Origin: Paenibacillus marchantiophytorum
GTDB taxonomy: Bacteria; Bacillota; Bacilli; Paenibacillales; NBRC-103111
DNA: 33,560 bases
Assembly (NCBI RefSeq): GCF_014640555.1
Contig: NZ_BMHE01000066.1
Location: forward strand, 1-33,560
Direction of reading: 5' to 3'
Shown here one piece after another: positions 1 through 8,665 of the stretch. How positions within the stretch are numbered: the first letter of the stretch is position 1; each line of letters opens with the position of its first letter. The translations under genes were made by a program, and so were the position numbers. The notes under the pieces are model-generated. The model searched no databases, was not told the DNA's origin, and saw only the letters and a program-made list of their open reading frames with translations.

Positions 1-129
1 AAGCATCATACAGTTCATTAGATGCCCTTTGGGAGCGAAGACCTCCAAAGCAATGAAGACTGCGGTGGACGCCAATAAATAAGAGGTAAGCTTCGCTCAC
101 CCCAAAACATATAAATTCTTATATATGCA
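1..129. other. Window edge, no gene assigned
   Basis: Short open frames run off the left edge on both strands (plus strand to a TAA at 80-82; minus strand across the same bases). Neither can be supported as a gene from about 25 codons. A small inverted repeat, GGTAAGC/GCTCACC, lies at 86-102. Nothing else is recognisable. Confidence 0.3.
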
Positions 130-164
130 AAAAAACCGTTCCCCCTAACTAAGGGAAACGGTTT
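130..164 (-). terminator. Rho-independent terminator of the nuo operon
   Basis: On the minus strand AAACCGTTTCCC pairs with GGGGGAACGGTTT around a short TTAGTTA loop and is followed by a run of T. It lies about a dozen bases past the nuoN stop codon, so it closes the nuo transcript. This is read directly from the sequence. Confidence 0.9.
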
Positions 165-175
165 ATACCCATCAT

Positions 176-1690
176 TTAGATCTTCATAATGAAATCCTTC
201 GTGAGCGAGAAGATATCTTCAATTCCCTTCAACACGATGTGGGGAACGAAGCCTAACGCAACACCAATCAGCGCACATAACCAGACGGTTATTCCGAGCG
301 GAATGGATACTTTTACTTCAGCCGGCTCGTAGTCGCTGCGCATGAACATTTGGCGCACGATACCGAAATAGTAGTAAAAGGAGACGACGCTGGTCGCGAT
401 CATCAGAGCGCCGAGCCAGTATTGCTGGGTCTGCATAGTTCCCAAGATAATGTAGAGCTTCCCGAAGAAACCGCCCGACACGGGGATACCTGCTAAAGAA
501 AGCACGATCAGTAGCATGGCAAAAGCAGTTAACGGAGCTCTGTAGTACAAGCCGCCGAAACCTTTGGATTCGGTATGGCCCTCGGCCTGCTCCATGATCA
601 TCAGTACGGCGAATGCGCCAATGTTCATAAACAAATACGCGATCAGATAGAAGATAAATTCAGAAAAGTTCGCGTAATGCGTACCTGAGAAATACGTTGC
701 AATCGGAACAAGCAAGTATCCGGCATTAGCGATTCCTGAGTAGGCAAGCAACCTCTTCATATTCGTTTGCTTCAAGGCAATGAAGTTACCGGCTACCATC
801 GCAATAGCGGCCATTACCGATAGGGCAAGGAATACATCCGATTGAATATGACTGCCTTCAAAATTGCTAAATCCGAACAATACATAGAAGACTCGGAACA
901 AGATGGCAAAACCGGCAGCCTTGGAAACGACAGCCAAGAAAGCTGCTACTGGCGTCGGTGCCCCTTGATAAACATCCGGTGCCCAGCTGTGGAACGGGGC
1001 TGCTGCAATTTTGAAGCCGAACCCAGCCAGCAGCATGAAGAATGCTACATACAGCAGCGGCTCGTATGAAGCCACCAGCGTGGGAAGAGCAGCGCCAATT
1101 TGCGTCAAATTGCTGGAGCCCACCATTCCATAGAGGAATGACATGCCATATAAAATAATGGCCGAGGAAATCCCTCCCATGACGAGGTACTTAAAAGCTC
1201 CTTCGTTGGACTGTGTGTCTTTCTTCTTCATCGCTACGAGCAAATACGAAGTAATACTTAACAGCTCCAGACCTACATAAAGGGTAATCAGGTCTCCGGA
1301 GGACGACATAATCATTGCACCCAATGCCGCAGGCAGGTAGAAGTAATAATACTCCCCAACATGCGGAATTGCATCCTGTTTCACGAAGCCAAGGCTCATG
1401 AGGACAATCAATCCGGTCCCTGTTAAGGTAAATAATTTCAGCAGATTGGAGAAATCATCTACCCGATAGCTTTGATTCAGCAGCTCAAAGGGTTCAGCTG
1501 GATTTAGTTGAAGGATGACGAATACGGCAGAAACCGCTATGCCAACCAAGGTTAACCAGCCAATAATGGAGCGATTTACCTTGTTCGGCAGAATTAAATC
1601 CAAGAGAGATAGGATGATCGCGGTAGCAACCAGCGAAAGCTCAGGGAGCAGATGCACTAAATCGTTGGCATGAAGTCGAAGCTGTTCCAC
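176..1690 (-). CDS. nuoN: NADH-quinone oxidoreductase subunit N
   Basis: Proton-pumping, antiporter-like membrane subunit of respiratory complex I, 504 residues, the usual length, strongly hydrophobic with about 14 predicted membrane segments. The family signature of the proton-channel helices is present: a lysine-containing segment reading KIAAAPFHSWAPDVYQGAPT near residues 228-247, followed by an alanine-rich helix with a conserved SKAAGF. The start is GTG, chosen because AGGAGG lies 8 bases upstream. The gene begins 4 bases after nuoM and is the last gene of the operon, just ahead of a terminator. Membrane location and proton translocation are family knowledge; no anomalies are visible. 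Confidence 0.97.
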   Translation of the reverse strand: MEQLRLHANDLVHLLPELSLVATAIILSLLDLILPNKVNRSIIGWLTLVGIAVSAVFVILQLNPAEPFELLNQSYRVDDFSNLLKLFTLTGTGLIVLMSLGFVKQDAIPHVGEYYYFYLPAALGAMIMSSSGDLITLYVGLELLSITSYLLVAMKKKDTQSNEGAFKYLVMGGISSAIILYGMSFLYGMVGSSNLTQIGAALPTLVASYEPLLYVAFFMLLAGFGFKIAAAPFHSWAPDVYQGAPTPVAAFLAVVSKAAGFAILFRVFYVLFGFSNFEGSHIQSDVFLALSVMAAIAMVAGNFIALKQTNMKRLLAYSGIANAGYLLVPIATYFSGTHYANFSEFIFYLIAYLFMNIGAFAVLMIMEQAEGHTESKGFGGLYYRAPLTAFAMLLIVLSLAGIPVSGGFFGKLYIILGTMQTQQYWLGALMIATSVVSFYYYFGIVRQMFMRSDYEPAEVKVSIPLGITVWLCALIGVALGFVPHIVLKGIEDIFSLTKDFIMKI

Positions 1691-1694
1691 TGGT

Positions 1695-3320
1695 CTAACC
1701 TCCTATCTTCCCGGCTACGCTTTGGATCAATTGATCAAAGCTGCCTATCGTTTGCTGGAGCGGCTGGCTCAGCACGCTTGGATATACCCCGAGCAAGAGG
1801 ATGAACGCTACCAGGGCAATCATCGGCACCGCCTCGATTAACCGGGCATCGCGCATGCCTTGCAGCTGCAAGTTCGGCTGTTTCGGCCCGAACGTAATGT
1901 TCAAGACCCCGCGCAGCACATACACCGCGGTGAAAATGATCCCCAGTGTACCGATAATGGCGTACACGCGGTGCGTTTCGAAGAGTCCGAGAAACGCGAG
2001 GAACTCACTGATGAAGCCGGATAAGCCCGGCAATCCGAGCGAGGCCATGCCCGCAATCAACAGGATGCCGCTGATGAAGGGCAGGTTGCTGGCGAGACCG
2101 CCCAAGCGATCGAGCTCCGTGGTTTCCGTACGCTCGTAGATGCTGCCTACGAGCAGGAACATCAAGGCCGAAATCAGGCCGTGAGAGATCAGTTGGAAGA
2201 CGGCGCCCTGCAAGCCGGATACATTGAATGCGGCAAGACCAAGCAGGACGATGCCCATATGGCTGATACTCGAGTAGGCCAATACGAGTTTGAAGTCCTT
2301 CTGAACCATCGCGAGAATGGCTCCGTACACGATGTTAATAACGCCAAGGAGCGCGAGCATCCAGGCCCATTGTTTGGCCTCTGCCGGGAAGAACATAATC
2401 CCGAATCGGATGAGGCCGTACGCGCCCATTTTGAGCAAAATGCCCGAGTGAATCATAACAACAGAAGGCGGAGCCTCTGTATGTACTTTGAGCATCCACG
2501 TATGGAACGGGAAGATCGGCAGTTTGATGCCGAAGGCAACCAGCAGCATGATGAATACGGTCCACTTCATCGTCTGACTCAGGAAGAATGGCGTACCTTC
2601 TTGATTGACATAAGCAGCAGGGTCCTGCAGCAGATTGCGGGCAATGTTATGAATATCGCCGCTGTAGTAAATGATGCCTTCTGTCTGTGTAGGCATTTGA
2701 TTGAATCCAGCTGTGCTGACGAGAATTAGGAAAGCAATCAGCATAATGGCTGAACCTAATCCGTTGTACAGGAGGAAGCGATTCGCGGCCTGTTCCCGAT
2801 TCATGTAACCCCATATTCCGATTAAGAAGAACATCGGCACCAGCGTCACTTCGAAGAAGAGGAAGAACAAGAACAGATCTTGTGACATGAACACGCCGAA
2901 CATACCTGTCTCAAGCAGCAGGAAGAGAATATAGAACGTTTTCCAACGTTTTTTGATATACACCGAAGCCAGTGCCGCCATGGAGGAGACAAAAGCTGTC
3001 AGAAAGACAAGCGGCAGCGAGATCCCATCAACCGCCAGTGAATACTTGAATTCGAAGAAATAGGAAGTAATTTGCTCACTTAACCCCTCATGGTTGAGCG
3101 GAACTTTGATCCAGCTAAGCTGTTCTTTGTACTGCAGCGGATCTCCTTGATAATTGTAATCAACATACAGCCATGCCGCCAAGATCAACGGGATCAAGGT
3201 AGTGACAATACCGATCGTTTTAATCAAGCGGCCCCGGTCGCCACGAATGAAGAGCAGGACCAGAACACCCAGCAAAGGAGAAAAGGCAATCAAGCTTAAG
3301 ATAGGTAGACTAGCCAGCAT
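1695..3320 (-). CDS. nuoM: NADH-quinone oxidoreductase subunit M
   Basis: Second antiporter-like proton channel subunit of complex I, 541 residues and highly hydrophobic. The diagnostic stretch GIKLPIFPFHTWMLKVHTEA is present, with the conserved lysine of the half-channel, followed by PPSVVMIHSGILLKMGAYGL. I chose the ATG at 3320 rather than an in-frame start 7 codons earlier because GGAGG sits 7 bases ahead of it. The longer version would place the ribosome site inside the coding sequence. The start overlaps the end of nuoL by 11 bases, which suggests translational coupling, and nuoN follows after 4 bases. Confidence 0.97.
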   Translation of the reverse strand: MLASLPILSLIAFSPLLGVLVLLFIRGDRGRLIKTIGIVTTLIPLILAAWLYVDYNYQGDPLQYKEQLSWIKVPLNHEGLSEQITSYFFEFKYSLAVDGISLPLVFLTAFVSSMAALASVYIKKRWKTFYILFLLLETGMFGVFMSQDLFLFFLFFEVTLVPMFFLIGIWGYMNREQAANRFLLYNGLGSAIMLIAFLILVSTAGFNQMPTQTEGIIYYSGDIHNIARNLLQDPAAYVNQEGTPFFLSQTMKWTVFIMLLVAFGIKLPIFPFHTWMLKVHTEAPPSVVMIHSGILLKMGAYGLIRFGIMFFPAEAKQWAWMLALLGVINIVYGAILAMVQKDFKLVLAYSSISHMGIVLLGLAAFNVSGLQGAVFQLISHGLISALMFLLVGSIYERTETTELDRLGGLASNLPFISGILLIAGMASLGLPGLSGFISEFLAFLGLFETHRVYAIIGTLGIIFTAVYVLRGVLNITFGPKQPNLQLQGMRDARLIEAVPMIALVAFILLLGVYPSVLSQPLQQTIGSFDQLIQSVAGKIGG

Positions 3321-5238
3321 GGATGAACCTCCTTCCTGCAATGGCGAGTGCCAGAATCAGCATTCCCAGAATCATGATGACCCCGTAGGTCTGCAATTGA
3401 CCATTTTGGAGGCGGGAGCCGAGACGACCCAGACTGACCACAGTAAAGGCGACTAAACGCACGATACCATCAATGATGTACACGTCAATCAATTCGAGAA
3501 TCCATCCTAAACCGCGAAGCGGCTTAACGAGGATACCCTGATAGATTTCATCAATAAAATATTTGCGATTGAGCAAAGTGTAAAGCCAAGGCAATCTACT
3601 GGAAACCACATCGCGCGGAATGGTGCGTTTCAGATAGATGAGGTAGCCAAGTCCAATCCCTAACAGACCTGCCAGCGTGGATAAAATAATGACGGTCCAG
3701 TTCGCTTTCTCATCATGCGCCTGACCTGTCAGCCAGTGTCCGAGCCATTCGTTGAACGGCGTGTTCACGAAGCCTGCTACGACAGCCAGCACCGCCAGAA
3801 TGATCAGCGGAGTCGTCATCGATGCTGGAGATTCATGCGGCTCATGCGCGGCATGCGCTTCGTGTCCATGATCGTCGTGCTCATCAGCAACTTTGGCTTT
3901 CCCTCTTGGGGAGCCAAGGAAGACGAGGAAGAACAGACGCGACATGTAGAACGCTGTGAAGAAGGCTGCAATGACACCAACCCAGAACAGAAGCTGATTA
4001 TGCTCGTAAGCCTCGGTTAAAATCATATCCTTCGACCAGAACCCGGCGAACGGGAAAATTCCCGAAAGGGCTAACGTTCCGATAGCGAACGTCCATGTCG
4101 TGATTTTCATTTTGCGGGATAATCCGCCCATTTCGTTAATGTCCTGCGTATGTACGGCGTGAATGACGCTGCCTGCCCCCAAGAAGAGCAGTGCTTTGAA
4201 GAAGGCATGCGTGAAGAGATGGAACATACCGGAAGTGTAAGAGACCCCGATGCCCAGCGCCATCATCATGTAGCCCAGCTGACTCACTGTGGAGTAGGCA
4301 AGAATGCGTTTGATATCATTCTGCGCAATCCCGATCGTCGCAGCGAATATTGCGGTGAAGCCACCCACATAAGCAACGACCATCAAAGCATCCGGAGATG
4401 CATGGAAAATATCGAAGGTGCGGGCTACGAGGTAGACCCCTGCGGCAACCATCGTTGCTGCATGGATGAGCGCACTGATCGGAGTTGGCCCCTCCATCGC
4501 ATCAGGCAACCAGGTGTGCAGCGGAAATTGACCGGATTTGCCCATTGCTCCGATGAAAATCATGATCGCAATCCATGTGATGATGGTCGGATCAATTTTG
4601 CCGGAAGTAAAGGCATTATGGATGGATGTGAAATCAAGCGCGTGCCCTGGCATGTACCAGAACAACAGCAGAATACCGATGAACAAGCCCACGTCCCCGA
4701 TCCGGGTCACGATGAAAGCCTTTTTCGCTGCTGCCTTCGCTTCCGGTTTGAAGTACCAGAATCCTACGAGCAAGAAGGAACAAACCCCAACAAGCTCCCA
4801 GAAAATATAGAGTTGCAACATATTTGCAGAAATAACAAGGCCTAGCATGGAGAAGGAGAACAAGGCGATGTACCCAAAAAATACGTGAATTCGCTCGTCG
4901 CCTTTCATATAGCCTTTGGAATAAATATTCACAAGCAGGGAAACCAATGTGACAATCACGAGCATCAAGGAGTTCAGATTGTTAACTTCAAACCCCATTT
5001 TCAGTGTGAAATCGCCTACTTGCAGCCATTGCAATTTATCCCACGTATAGTCCTCCACATTGCCGCCAACACGTTCGACGAATATCAAAACGGCAATGAT
5101 AAATGAGGCTAGCATGGCGAAAATACTAATGTAAATGCCCAAATCTTTGAGTTGACGTCCCATAGCCGTAAGCGCTAGAAAAGCAATCAGCGGAAACAAC
5201 GGAATGAGCCAGGCGTACTGTGAATAGTCCGATACCAT
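3310..5238 (-). CDS. nuoL: NADH-quinone oxidoreductase subunit L
   Basis: Largest antiporter-like subunit of complex I, 642 residues. The conserved core MGKSGQFPLHTWLPDAMEGP, followed by TPISALIHAATMVAAGVYLV, identifies the Mrp/NuoL family. The C-terminal part carries extra helices consistent with the lateral helix that braces the membrane arm. A histidine-rich stretch (DEHDDHGHEAHAAHEPHE, about residues 449-468) sits in a predicted extramembrane loop; such loops occur in some NuoL proteins and their purpose is not known to me. The ATG is preceded by AGGAGG at a slightly long spacing with AAGGAT nearer. The gene is 15 bases after nuoK and overlaps nuoM. Confidence 0.97.
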   Translation of the reverse strand: MVSDYSQYAWLIPLFPLIAFLALTAMGRQLKDLGIYISIFAMLASFIIAVLIFVERVGGNVEDYTWDKLQWLQVGDFTLKMGFEVNNLNSLMLVIVTLVSLLVNIYSKGYMKGDERIHVFFGYIALFSFSMLGLVISANMLQLYIFWELVGVCSFLLVGFWYFKPEAKAAAKKAFIVTRIGDVGLFIGILLLFWYMPGHALDFTSIHNAFTSGKIDPTIITWIAIMIFIGAMGKSGQFPLHTWLPDAMEGPTPISALIHAATMVAAGVYLVARTFDIFHASPDALMVVAYVGGFTAIFAATIGIAQNDIKRILAYSTVSQLGYMMMALGIGVSYTSGMFHLFTHAFFKALLFLGAGSVIHAVHTQDINEMGGLSRKMKITTWTFAIGTLALSGIFPFAGFWSKDMILTEAYEHNQLLFWVGVIAAFFTAFYMSRLFFLVFLGSPRGKAKVADEHDDHGHEAHAAHEPHESPASMTTPLIILAVLAVVAGFVNTPFNEWLGHWLTGQAHDEKANWTVIILSTLAGLLGIGLGYLIYLKRTIPRDVVSSRLPWLYTLLNRKYFIDEIYQGILVKPLRGLGWILELIDVYIIDGIVRLVAFTVVSLGRLGSRLQNGQLQTYGVIMILGMLILALAIAGRRFIHAG

Positions 5239-5253
5239 ATCCTTGTTAGCCTC

Positions 5254-5565
5254 CTAGCGCTTCATAGAATCCAAATCCGTTACATCTACTGTCCCTTTGT
5301 TGCGATAAATCGTAATCAGAATGGCAATCCCGACTGCTGCTTCAGCAGCTGCGATCGTAATGTTGAACAGCGAGAAAATCTGACCTGTCAGCGCCGGATG
5401 ATCACCCAATTTGGAAAAGGCAATTAGATTCAAGTTCACCGCATTGAGCATCAGCTCGATGGAGAGCAGAACAATGACCCCGTTCTTTTTGGATAGAGCG
5501 CCGTACAAACCAATACAGAACAGGATAGCAGCTAATGTGAGATAGGGCGTAATAATTGAACCCAC
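5254..5565 (-). CDS. nuoK: NADH-quinone oxidoreductase subunit K
   Basis: Small three-helix membrane subunit of complex I, 103 residues, normal length (MrpC-like fold). The conserved glutamates of helices 2 and 3 are visible in LLSIELMLNAVNLNL and in FNITIAAAEAAVGIAIL; in the family these lie on the proton pathway. The start is GTG with AGGAGG ahead. The gene begins 2 bases after the nuoJ stop, so the two are probably translationally coupled. Confidence 0.96.
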   Translation of the reverse strand: MGSIITPYLTLAAILFCIGLYGALSKKNGVIVLLSIELMLNAVNLNLIAFSKLGDHPALTGQIFSLFNITIAAAEAAVGIAILITIYRNKGTVDVTDLDSMKR

Positions 5566-5567
5566 GG

Positions 5568-6095
5568 CTAATCCTCCTCTCTTTTCGCAACTACGATGGC
5601 ACCAATGAAAGCTACCGTCAGCAGCACGGACATAATTTCAAAAGGAATGACGTGCTCATTATAAAGCAGCTTCCCAATTTCTAGCGTGTTGTCCTTGCCA
5701 GCATCCAATGTGCCTGAAGAAACGAAGGTCGTTTTTTGGATCGCATAAAATAAGACTCCGAACAAGGAGATCGCGCCGATAATCGCTAAACCTTCATGCC
5801 AAGGACGCCTTGGCTCCTCTTCAGCACCTCTGTGCTTGGTCATCATAATGCCGAAAATCATGAGAATGGAGATCGCGCCGGCATAGATTAATATTTGAAC
5901 AAAAGCTAAGAATTCCGCTTCCAAGATGATATATAGTCCCGCTAGACTAATGAACGTCAGGGCTACAGCAATAACCATATGCACAACCTTGGTGAAGGAA
6001 ATCATGAAGATCGCCCCGCCGATTGCCAGCAAAGCGAAGATGAAGAACGCCCAACTAGAACCGCTGGATAAGAAATCGCCTATTCCGTTAAACAT
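5568..6095 (-). CDS. nuoJ: NADH-quinone oxidoreductase subunit J
   Basis: Five-helix membrane subunit of complex I, 175 residues from the chosen start. Helix 3 has the family pattern with a glutamate-containing segment (EAEFLAFVQILIYAGAISIL) that includes the pi-bulge region. An open frame extends 22 codons upstream, but that part is arginine-rich and lies inside nuoI in another frame. The ATG at 6095 follows a GGGGGG tract 11-12 bases upstream and gives the expected N-terminus just before helix 1. It overlaps the nuoI end by 8 bases. Confidence 0.95.
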   Translation of the reverse strand: MFNGIGDFLSSGSSWAFFIFALLAIGGAIFMISFTKVVHMVIAVALTFISLAGLYIILEAEFLAFVQILIYAGAISILMIFGIMMTKHRGAEEEPRRPWHEGLAIIGAISLFGVLFYAIQKTTFVSSGTLDAGKDNTLEIGKLLYNEHVIPFEIMSVLLTVAFIGAIVVAKREED

Positions 6096-6540
6096 CTTTC
6101 TTGGCCCCCCCTTTTGGCATGGCCGAGTTGTTCTCCTGGCGAATATTTTGCGTGTTCTCACTTAACCACTGCATATTTTTGAACAAATCGTCGCGACTAT
6201 AGGAGCTCAGTTCAAAATTGTTCGTCATCACGATTGCTTCTGTCGGACAAACCTCTGTGCAGAGATCGCACAAAATGCAAATTTCAAAATTGATATCATA
6301 CGTATCGATAACCTTCCCCTTCTTCTCGGGGTCGGGATTCGCTTTCCCTGTCAGTGTAATACACTCCGTCGGGCAAACACGCGCGCATTGATTGCAGACA
6401 ATGCATTTCTCCGGATCAAAATGTTGAATACCGCGAAAGCGGTCCGGCATTTTCATCGGAACGTCAGGGTATGCGTACGTGATCTTTTTTTGCGTCATGC
6501 TTTTGAACGTTACGCCTAAACCTTTCATTATGCCCTTCAT
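6088..6540 (-). CDS. nuoI: NADH-quinone oxidoreductase subunit I (two 4Fe-4S clusters)
   Basis: Ferredoxin-like subunit of the complex I connecting module, 150 residues. Two classical 4Fe-4S motifs are seen, CIVCNQCARVCP and CILCDLCTEVCP; in the family they hold clusters N6a and N6b, which pass electrons towards NuoB. The ATG is set by GGAGGG 5 bases upstream. The C-terminal 45 residues after the second motif are polar and end in a lysine-rich tail that overlaps nuoJ. In a complex without NuoEFG this subunit is a candidate surface for electrons arriving from a donor other than NADH dehydrogenase; that is inference. Confidence 0.97.
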   Translation of the reverse strand: MKGIMKGLGVTFKSMTQKKITYAYPDVPMKMPDRFRGIQHFDPEKCIVCNQCARVCPTECITLTGKANPDPEKKGKVIDTYDINFEICILCDLCTEVCPTEAIVMTNNFELSSYSRDDLFKNMQWLSENTQNIRQENNSAMPKGGAKKDV

Positions 6541-6554
6541 TCGATTCCCTCCAT

Positions 6555-7562
6555 TTACTTGGTAATGGTCATAATGATCGCCGTTATCAGCATATTAGCG
6601 AGTGCTAATGGCAACAAAACCTTCCAGCCGAATCCCATCAATTGATCGACTCGCACACGTGGCAGCGTAGCCCGCAACCAGAACAAGAAGAAGACAATGA
6701 AGGAGAATTTCAGCAGAAACCAGATAATTCCCGGAATGAAATCAAGGAATGGAAACGGCGCATGCCATCCACCCAGAAAGATTAAGCTGGTCAAAGACGC
6801 AATAACGAAGACATAGACGTACTCGGAAAGCATGAAAAAGGCAAAGCGGAAACCGCTGTATTCCACGTGGTAACCGGCAACTAACTCGGACTCAGCTTCC
6901 GGCAAGTCAAAAGGAGTACGGTTCAACTCCGACACACCCGCAATCGCAAAGATGATAAAGCCGAGAATCTGAGGAATGAAATTCCAGTGCCAGAAACCGC
7001 CTGTTTGATGATCAACAATCGTATGCAGATTCAAACTGCCCGTCATCATGATTACGCCAATAACGGAAATAACGAGCGGAACTTCGTAACTAATCATCTG
7101 CGCCGCGGACCGCATGCCGCCGAGCAGCGCGTATTTATTATTGGAGGCCCAACCGCCGAGAATGATACCAATCGTGGATATTCCGGTAAGAGCCACATAA
7201 TAGAGCAGACCCACATTCAAATTCGCATTAAACATCCGATCCGAGAACGGGATCGTCGCAATAATGGTGAACGAAGGAATGAAGGTGATGATCGGAGCCA
7301 GAATGAACAGCTCGCGCTCCGCCTTCTTAGGAATCGTGTCCTCTTTGATCAAAAGCTTGAACACGTCCGCGACACTTTGAAGGAGCCCAAAAGGACCTGT
7401 ACGGTTCGGTCCGATGCGCAACTGCATCCAGCCGATAACCTTGCGCTCGAAGTAGATCGCGTAAGTAACGAAGCCCAGAACGAGCATCAGCATGACGATG
7501 CCCCAGAAGAGGAAGACGAAGAAGTTCGTCCATGTCAGACTCTCTTCTAATAAATTGACCAT
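6555..7562 (-). CDS. nuoH: NADH-quinone oxidoreductase subunit H
   Basis: Membrane subunit that forms part of the quinone-binding chamber, 335 residues, about 8 helices. The two conserved loops are present: ERKVIGWMQLRIGPNRTGPF near residues 39-58, and DLPEAESELVAGYHVEYSG near the middle, where the glutamates line the E-channel. The ATG overlaps the nuoD stop as TAATG, a sign of translational coupling. No unusual features. Confidence 0.97.
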   Translation of the reverse strand: MVNLLEESLTWTNFFVFLFWGIVMLMLVLGFVTYAIYFERKVIGWMQLRIGPNRTGPFGLLQSVADVFKLLIKEDTIPKKAERELFILAPIITFIPSFTIIATIPFSDRMFNANLNVGLLYYVALTGISTIGIILGGWASNNKYALLGGMRSAAQMISYEVPLVISVIGVIMMTGSLNLHTIVDHQTGGFWHWNFIPQILGFIIFAIAGVSELNRTPFDLPEAESELVAGYHVEYSGFRFAFFMLSEYVYVFVIASLTSLIFLGGWHAPFPFLDFIPGIIWFLLKFSFIVFFLFWLRATLPRVRVDQLMGFGWKVLLPLALANMLITAIIMTITK

Positions 7563-8662
7563 TAGGCATCCACCTCCCCAACGACAATATCGATGCCGCC
7601 CAGAATCGTAATCAGGTTGGTCATCGTTTCACCCACGAGCAGCTTGGGCAATATTTGCAGATTCACGAAAGAGGGTCTGCGGAATTTCAGACGGAATGGC
7701 TCTTGCTTGCCGCGAGAAATAATATAGCAGCCGATTTCTCCGCGAGGAGACTCGATAGCCGAATAGATTTCCCCTTCTGGCGGGCGAATGACTCTAGGGA
7801 CTTTCCCCATGGTCTCACCCTGCTCAGGGAACTGATCCACTGCCTGTTCCAAAATACGCAGCGATTGCTTCACTTCTTCCATGCGCACCAAATAACGATC
7901 ATAGCAATCACCGCCGCTGCGAACAGGCACATCGAACTGAAAGCGGCTGTACAGGCTGTACGGCTGCGTTTTGCGAATATCCCAGTCTATGCCGGTACAT
8001 CGCAAGTTCGCGCCGCTAAGGCCATACGCAATGGCTGTATCCGCGTCATACTTGCCTACGCCCTTGATCCGCGAGAGGAAAATTTCATTTCCCGTTACAA
8101 GGGTGTGATATTCTTCTAATTTTCCGTACATATACGGAATGAATTTTCGGACCTTTTCGATCCAGCCGTCCGGAGCATCCCACTTCACTCCGCCTACACG
8201 CATGTAGTTGTAAGTCAGACGGGCACCGCAAAGTTCGTTAAACAGATCAATAATGATCTCACGATCACGGAAAGCGTAAAGGAATGGACTCATGGCTCCA
8301 ATATCGAGCAGGTAGGTTCCCCACCAAACCAAGTGCGATGCTACACGCTGGAGCTCCATGACAATGAGGCGAAGGAACTCTGCGCGCTCCGGTACCTCAA
8401 GCTGCATCATTTTCTCTACGGCATTCACCAGCACATAGTTGGTGGTCATGGCCGAAACATAGTCCATACGGTCTGTGTATGGAATGATTTGTGTGTAGCT
8501 AAGATTCTCTGCAAGCTTCTCAGTTCCTCTATGTAGATAGCCCATAACGGGTATAGCTTCTTTGATAACTTCTCCATCCAGCTTCACAATCACGCGGAAT
8601 ACCCCGTGCGTACTGGGATGCTGAGGACCAACATTTAACAGGAGCTCTTCTGTCCGTAACAA
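7562..8662 (-). CDS. nuoD: NADH-quinone oxidoreductase subunit D (49-kDa subunit)
   Basis: Quinone-site subunit related to the large subunit of NiFe hydrogenases, 366 residues, standalone (not fused to NuoC). The family signatures are LNVGPQHPSTHGVFR at the N-terminus, GYLHRGTEKLAE, YTDRMDYVSAM, and the C-terminal GGIDIVVGEVDA. The hydrogenase metal-ligand cysteines are absent, as in all NuoD. The start is TTG, preceded by GGAGGTG 7 bases upstream, which settles the start despite the rare codon. It is 3 bases after nuoC. Confidence 0.97.
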   Translation of the reverse strand: MLRTEELLLNVGPQHPSTHGVFRVIVKLDGEVIKEAIPVMGYLHRGTEKLAENLSYTQIIPYTDRMDYVSAMTTNYVLVNAVEKMMQLEVPERAEFLRLIVMELQRVASHLVWWGTYLLDIGAMSPFLYAFRDREIIIDLFNELCGARLTYNYMRVGGVKWDAPDGWIEKVRKFIPYMYGKLEEYHTLVTGNEIFLSRIKGVGKYDADTAIAYGLSGANLRCTGIDWDIRKTQPYSLYSRFQFDVPVRSGGDCYDRYLVRMEEVKQSLRILEQAVDQFPEQGETMGKVPRVIRPPEGEIYSAIESPRGEIGCYIISRGKQEPFRLKFRRPSFVNLQILPKLLVGETMTNLITILGGIDIVVGEVDA

Positions 8663-8665
8663 ATG

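Noticed and set aside
1..82. C-terminal end of a plus-strand gene at the left edge
   Set aside because: About 26 open codons end in TAA at 80-82, but the opposite strand is equally open and no family marks can be recognised.
2181..2729. Long plus-strand frame (182 codons) opposite nuoM, and similar ones opposite nuoL, nuoH and glyA
   Set aside because: Shadows of conserved membrane or enzyme genes; highly charged, Cys/His-rich translations with no family marks.
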